Positions 60,369 to 64,000 of a DNA stretch of 64,000 nt are shown one piece after another. Location of the stretch: contig CAVZQP010000004.1 of the NCBI GenBank assembly GCA_963777485.1, forward strand, positions 496,001 through 560,000, read 5' to 3'. A program made the position numbers and the translations under genes. Position 1 is the first letter of the stretch, and every line of letters starts with the position of its first letter. The notes under the pieces are model-generated. The model did no database searches, was not told the origin of the DNA, and saw nothing but the letters and a program-made list of their open reading frames with translations. This stretch comes from Bog-473 sp963777485 (lineage in GTDB: Bacteria; Actinomycetota; Acidimicrobiia; Acidimicrobiales; RAAP-2).

Positions 60369-61562
60369 TCAGCCGTCGAGGGCATTGGCGGCTGCGACCC
60401 CAGCGAACCAGCGGGCACTCGGCTTTGCGGTTCTCGCGAAGGTGGTTCGGTCCACGCTAACGATCCCGAACCGAGGTCGATAGCCCAACGCCCACTCGAA
60501 ATTGTCGAGGAGCGACCAGTAGGTGTAGCCCCGCACGTCGATACCCTCATCGATGGCGTCGAGCACACCGGAAAGGGCCTGGCGTACGTAGTCGATGCGC
60601 TGGTCATCGTTTGTAGTGCCGATTCCGTTCTCCGAGACGAGCAACGGCACCGCGCCATTGGTGTAGTCCCAAGCACGTCTTAGGCAGTTGCCGAGTGCGG
60701 CCGGATAGAACTCGTATCCCATGTCGAGAACGGGCACGCCCTCTTCGTACCCGGCCCATCCCTCAGGCCCGATGAGCTGGCGGGTATAGGTCTGTACCCC
60801 TAGGAAATCGTCTCCTTTGGTTGCATCAAGGAAGACGTCTTCTGCGTGATAGCGGATGCTCTCGAGTTTCGCCTCCCCCCCAGGTACCAGCTGATAATCG
60901 GTCATCGACAGCGTCAACCCGACAGGAATGCCGGGCACCGCAGAACGGATGGCCTCCACTGCCGCCCGGTGGGCGTCGACAAAATGCCCCGCCACACGGC
61001 GTGCCAACCCGACATCATTCTTTCCAGGCGGGAACATCCCGGCATGCCAGCCCATCGTGGCCACGATGTTCGGCTCATTGATGGTGCACGCGCGGCTCAT
61101 CAAGTCACCGAGTGCGGTCGCCACGACGGTGCAGAAGCGCGCGAACCGCTCTACCGCCACACCGCTCTCCCAGCCCCCCTCATCGGTAAGCCACCGTGGC
61201 GTCGTGAAGTGGTGGAACGTCACGACGGGGTCGATGCCACGTGCACGCAGCCCCTCACAGAGCCGGCGGTAGTGGGCGAGCGCAGCCTGGGAGAGCTCGC
61301 CCTCGGCTGGCTCGATGCGGCTCCACTCGACCGAGAACCGGTAATTGTCCAACCCCAGACCCGCGACGAGATCGGCGTCCTCTTCCCAGCGTTCCCATGA
61401 GTCACAGGCGTCACCGGAGGGTTCCGAGCACAGCGTGCCCGGTGCATGCTCGAAATCCCACCAGTCGTTGTTGACGTTCCCGCCCTCGATCTGGTGTGCT
61501 GCCGTCGCCGTGCCCCAGGTGAACCCCTCGGGGAACGCCCGGCTCTGTCCGTTTCCGGTCAT
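60369..61562 (-). CDS. Glycoside hydrolase family 1 (beta-glucosidase-like)
   Basis: 397 residues. FPEGFTWGTATAAHQIEGG is the GH1 N-terminal signature, Glu163 in CTINEPN the acid/base and Glu311 in LVSENGIGT the nucleophile, both intact. GGGAGGATGGTCC precedes ATG 61562. It removes beta-linked glucose or similar sugars, perhaps from glycosides imported or exported by the adjacent ABC system. Shorter than the usual 440-480 residues but no gap in the catalytic core is visible. Confidence 0.92.
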   Translation of the reverse strand: MTGNGQSRAFPEGFTWGTATAAHQIEGGNVNNDWWDFEHAPGTLCSEPSGDACDSWERWEEDADLVAGLGLDNYRFSVEWSRIEPAEGELSQAALAHYRRLCEGLRARGIDPVVTFHHFTTPRWLTDEGGWESGVAVERFARFCTVVATALGDLMSRACTINEPNIVATMGWHAGMFPPGKNDVGLARRVAGHFVDAHRAAVEAIRSAVPGIPVGLTLSMTDYQLVPGGEAKLESIRYHAEDVFLDATKGDDFLGVQTYTRQLIGPEGWAGYEEGVPVLDMGYEFYPAALGNCLRRAWDYTNGAVPLLVSENGIGTTNDDQRIDYVRQALSGVLDAIDEGIDVRGYTYWSLLDNFEWALGYRPRFGIVSVDRTTFARTAKPSARWFAGVAAANALDG

Positions 61563-61618
61563 GGACCATCCTCCCGCTGGTGCTGCGTCCCGGGAGAGCA
61601 CGGTATCGTTAGCTGACA

Positions 61619-62635
61619 ATGGCGTCACATTCCTCGCCGATGACTGACGTCCCCGATTCGGAGCGGGAACCAGACGAGGTGCCGGCCGGCGAAGTGCGGG
61701 CCGACGGAGGGGTTGCGCCCATGGTCGAGGCGCACGGCTTGGTGAAGCGCTTCGGCGATTTCGTCGCCGTAGACCACGTTGACTTCACCATCTCCAAGGG
61801 AGAATCGTTCGGCTTCCTCGGACCTAACGGAGCGGGCAAGACGTCGACCATGCGCATGATCTCGTGCATCAGCCCGGTCAGCGACGGGTCGTTGCGCGTA
61901 CTGGGAATGGACCCGGCGTCCGACGGGCCACGGATCCGTGCCCGCATGGGCCTCGTTCCCCAGGAGGATTCGCTCGACCTGGAACTCACCGTTCTCGACA
62001 ACCTGATGATCTATGGGCGGTACTTCGACATGCCGAAGAAGGTCATTCGGGAGAGGGCGGAGCAGCTCCTCGATTTCGCTCAACTCACCGAGCGCGCGCA
62101 CGACCGGGTCGACCCCCTCTCGGGCGGGATGAAGCGCCGACTGACGATCGCCCGGGCCCTGATCTCCGACCCGGATCTCCTCGTCTTGGACGAGCCCACG
62201 ACGGGTCTCGATCCGCAGGCCAGGCACCTGCTCTGGGACCGTCTCTACCGCCTCAAGCAAGAAGGCGTCACCCTCATCATCACCACCCACTACATGGACG
62301 AGGCGGAACAGCTCTGCGACCGACTGGTCGTGATGGACAAAGGCCGCTTTGCGGCCGAGGGGACGCCCCGGCAGCTGATCGACGCGTTCTCGACGAAAGA
62401 GGTGGTCGAACTTCGGTTTGCGCCAGGCCAGCACGAGGAGGTCGCACCTTCACTGGTGGCACTGGCCGAGCGCCAAGAGGTGCTGCCCGACAGAATCCTG
62501 CTCTACACCGAGGACGGCGACGCCGCCCTTCAGGAAGTCGCGCGCATGGGTCACGTCGCCCAGAGCACGTTGGTTCGTCGGTCGACGTTGGAAGACGTCT
62601 TTCTCCGGTTGACCGGTCGCAGCTTGGTGGATTGA
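61619..62635 (+). CDS. ABC-2 exporter ATPase (DrrA/NodI-like)
   Basis: 338 residues with Walker A GPNGAGKTS, Q-loop LVPQEDSL, signature LSGGMKRRL and Walker B LLVLDEPTTGLDPQ. The C-terminal extension is typical of exporters of the DrrA/NodI type. It powers the two ABC-2 permeases that follow at 62640 and 63490. ATG 61619 lies 56 bases from the divergent GH1 gene. Confidence 0.92.
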   Translation: MASHSSPMTDVPDSEREPDEVPAGEVRADGGVAPMVEAHGLVKRFGDFVAVDHVDFTISKGESFGFLGPNGAGKTSTMRMISCISPVSDGSLRVLGMDPASDGPRIRARMGLVPQEDSLDLELTVLDNLMIYGRYFDMPKKVIRERAEQLLDFAQLTERAHDRVDPLSGGMKRRLTIARALISDPDLLVLDEPTTGLDPQARHLLWDRLYRLKQEGVTLIITTHYMDEAEQLCDRLVVMDKGRFAAEGTPRQLIDAFSTKEVVELRFAPGQHEEVAPSLVALAERQEVLPDRILLYTEDGDAALQEVARMGHVAQSTLVRRSTLEDVFLRLTGRSLVD

Positions 62636-62639
62636 CCGC

Positions 62640-63488
62640 GTGACAACGACGGCGCCGGACGCCGCGCCGCTGGGCGTCAGCATCTTCAGGCACGGAGAGC
62701 AGGTCCCACCTCGGCGCATCTCGACACCAATGTGGTTGCGTGCCGCCGGTTATTGGGCCTACCAGTATCGGCGTACCTGGCGAAGCTCCGTTGTCACCAG
62801 CTTTCTCATTCCCGTGCTCTACCTGGCAGCCATGGGTATCGCCCTGGGATCACTCATCGACAGGCACTCACACGGGGTGGACGGGGTTACGTACGTCGCC
62901 TACCTCGCTCCGGGACTCCTGGCGGGGACGTGCATGCAGATCGGTACGAACGATGCGACCTATCCGGTTATGGGCGGCATCAAGTGGATGCGAACATATT
63001 TCGCCCAGCTGGCTTCGCCACTCGAGGTCTACGACGTGCTGCTCGGCCATCTCGCCTGGATCGCCGCTCGTCTGGCCATCGTCGTGTCGATCTATCTGGC
63101 CGTGATGGCTGCCTTTGGCGTCGTCTATTCACCGTGGGCGATCGCGGCACTTCCGGCAGCCGTGTTGACGGGCCTTGCCTTCTCTGCACCGGTCAGTGCG
63201 TTCGCAGCCACACAGGACAAGGACACCTCCTTCTCGACGCTGTACCGATTCGCGATCATTCCCATGTTCCTGTTCTCGGGCACGTTCTTCCCGATCTCGC
63301 AGCTGCCAGCGTGGCTGCAGGCTGTTGCATACGTAACTCCGCTCTACCACGGCGTCGCCCTGTGCCGAGACCTGACTCTCGGGCAAGTCTCGTGGGCGGA
63401 CCTCGGGCACCTGGCCTACCTCTGCGGGTTGGCGGTCGTCGGCTATCTCGCGGGGCGCCGCACCTTCGCCCGCCGATTGGTGGTTTGA
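62640..63488 (+). CDS. ABC-2 type permease
   Basis: 282 residues with about six transmembrane segments. The segment AYLAPGLLAGTCMQIGTNDA and PMFLFSGTFFPISQLPAWLQ are hallmarks of NodJ/DrrB-like permeases. GTG 62640 lies 4 bases after the ATPase stop. With 63490 it would form a heterodimeric exporter. Confidence 0.9.
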   Translation: MTTTAPDAAPLGVSIFRHGEQVPPRRISTPMWLRAAGYWAYQYRRTWRSSVVTSFLIPVLYLAAMGIALGSLIDRHSHGVDGVTYVAYLAPGLLAGTCMQIGTNDATYPVMGGIKWMRTYFAQLASPLEVYDVLLGHLAWIAARLAIVVSIYLAVMAAFGVVYSPWAIAALPAAVLTGLAFSAPVSAFAATQDKDTSFSTLYRFAIIPMFLFSGTFFPISQLPAWLQAVAYVTPLYHGVALCRDLTLGQVSWADLGHLAYLCGLAVVGYLAGRRTFARRLVV

Positions 63489-63489
63489 C

Positions 63490-64000
63490 GTGTCGGTGAG
63501 CGTGACAGACCCGAAGACAGTGATCGACCGGCGCTCCCCCGGGGTTGCCGCGCGCATCACACCGCTTGCCCTTCTCGGTGGCCGCCACGCCTCGCGGGTG
63601 CTCGAGCGCAACATCTTGGTGTATCGCCGCTCCTGGATCTTCATCATCTCGGGATTCTTCGAGCCGCTCTTCTACCTGCTGTCAATCGGGGTCGGGCTGT
63701 CCCATCTCGTCGGACCGATCAACGTCGACGGCAAGCTCGTGCCCTACACAGCATTCGTCGCGCCCGGACTGCTGGCATCGTCCGCCATGAACGGCGCCAT
63801 GCTCGATTCGACGTTTCTCGTCTTCTTCAAGCTCAAGATCGCCAAGACCTATGACGCAATGCTGTCCACGCCCCTTGGGGTCAATGACGTCGCCCTCGGA
63901 GAGTTGAGCTGGTGCGTGTTGCGAGGAGCCCTCTACTCGGCTGCCTTCCTGGCCATCATGGCCATGTTGGGCTACATCGTTTCGCCGTGGGCCGTCCTCT
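63490..64000 (+). CDS. ABC-2 type permease, second subunit, truncated by window end
   Basis: 170 codons are visible and still open at the window edge. FEPLFYLLSIGVGLSHLVG and LVPYTAFVAPGLLASSAMNGA parallel the preceding permease, so this is a second NodJ/DrrB-like subunit. GTG 63490 starts 1 base after the previous stop, so the two are translationally coupled. Confidence 0.9.
   Translation, partial: MSVSVTDPKTVIDRRSPGVAARITPLALLGGRHASRVLERNILVYRRSWIFIISGFFEPLFYLLSIGVGLSHLVGPINVDGKLVPYTAFVAPGLLASSAMNGAMLDSTFLVFFKLKIAKTYDAMLSTPLGVNDVALGELSWCVLRGALYSAAFLAIMAMLGYIVSPWAVL

Noticed and set aside
1..64000. CRISPR arrays, insertion sequences, tRNA or rRNA genes
   Set aside because: No regularly spaced direct repeats, transposase motifs, terminal inverted repeats or tRNA-like cloverleaf sequence were recognised by eye; a tRNAscan and IS search would be decisive.

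Overview
The window is 64 kb of high-GC DNA with dense short-gap operons, many GTG starts and many 4-base stop/start overlaps. The gene content points to an actinobacterium: an LLM-class (probably F420-dependent) oxidoreductase, mycothiol-type maleylpyruvate-isomerase-like proteins, DUF427 proteins, an Rpf-like cell-wall enzyme, an LAxTG-type sorting signal, a DipZ-like protein and P450s. A soil lineage such as Acidimicrobiia is a guess; no rRNA, tRNA, CRISPR array or mobile element was recognised.

Layout. 60-4064: branched-chain-type solute-binding protein, DUF427 protein, DUF427-TesB fusion, SDR. 4337-9442: cytochrome P450, LLM oxidoreductase, fructosamine-kinase-like protein, alpha/beta hydrolase. 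8048-12977: complete livGFHM plus binding-protein operon (minus strand). 13232-17173: secreted beta-rich protein, cysteine dioxygenase/rhodanese pair, MDMPI-like protein, ArsR/SRPBCC pair with a palindromic operator. 17255-20388: a compact locus with a nucleotidyltransferase-like protein, a Tat-signal protein ending in LAFTG, an HPr-kinase-like protein and a PqqD-like chaperone; this is the best candidate for an undescribed system. 20472-25985: two phytanoyl-CoA-dioxygenase-type enzymes, GNAT, enoyl-CoA hydratase, P450, its 3-cysteine ferredoxin and a hydrolase, probably a catabolic or tailoring run. 26071-34209: MFS exporter/TetR pair with a shared palindrome, SDR, a VOC/Baeyer-Villiger-type monooxygenase/quinone-reductase operon, and a second ArsR/SRPBCC module with its own perfect palindrome. 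34506-43482: third PhyH enzyme, KOW and small membrane proteins, zwf, amidohydrolase, nitroreductase, nitrilase, agmatinase-family, serine hydrolase and SDR genes.

43603-51966 is a kdp potassium-uptake locus: an extra 30-residue membrane ORF, kdpF, kdpA, kdpB, kdpC and an OB-fold-like protein on the plus strand; kdpE and the histidine-kinase half of KdpD on the minus strand; and the KdpD/Usp half of KdpD as a separate gene pointing the other way. 51963-54290: nucleosidase-like protein, epoxide-hydrolase-family protein and two tandem secreted transglycosylase-like paralogues. These paralogues are preceded by a leader of about 400 nt with competing stems and a perfect TGTGA-N6-TCACA palindrome. 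54925-64000: acyl-CoA ligase, CsbD, DipZ-like protein, a membrane protein, hydrolase, GH1 glycosidase and an ABC-2 exporter whose second permease runs off the end.

The catabolic genes look like a xenobiotic or lipid/terpenoid degradation repertoire: oxygenases, SDRs, CoA enzymes and hydrolases with local ArsR/TetR regulators. The kdp and cell-wall genes form a separate envelope/osmotic block. Functions come from motifs and overall sequence character read by eye; no database search was possible.
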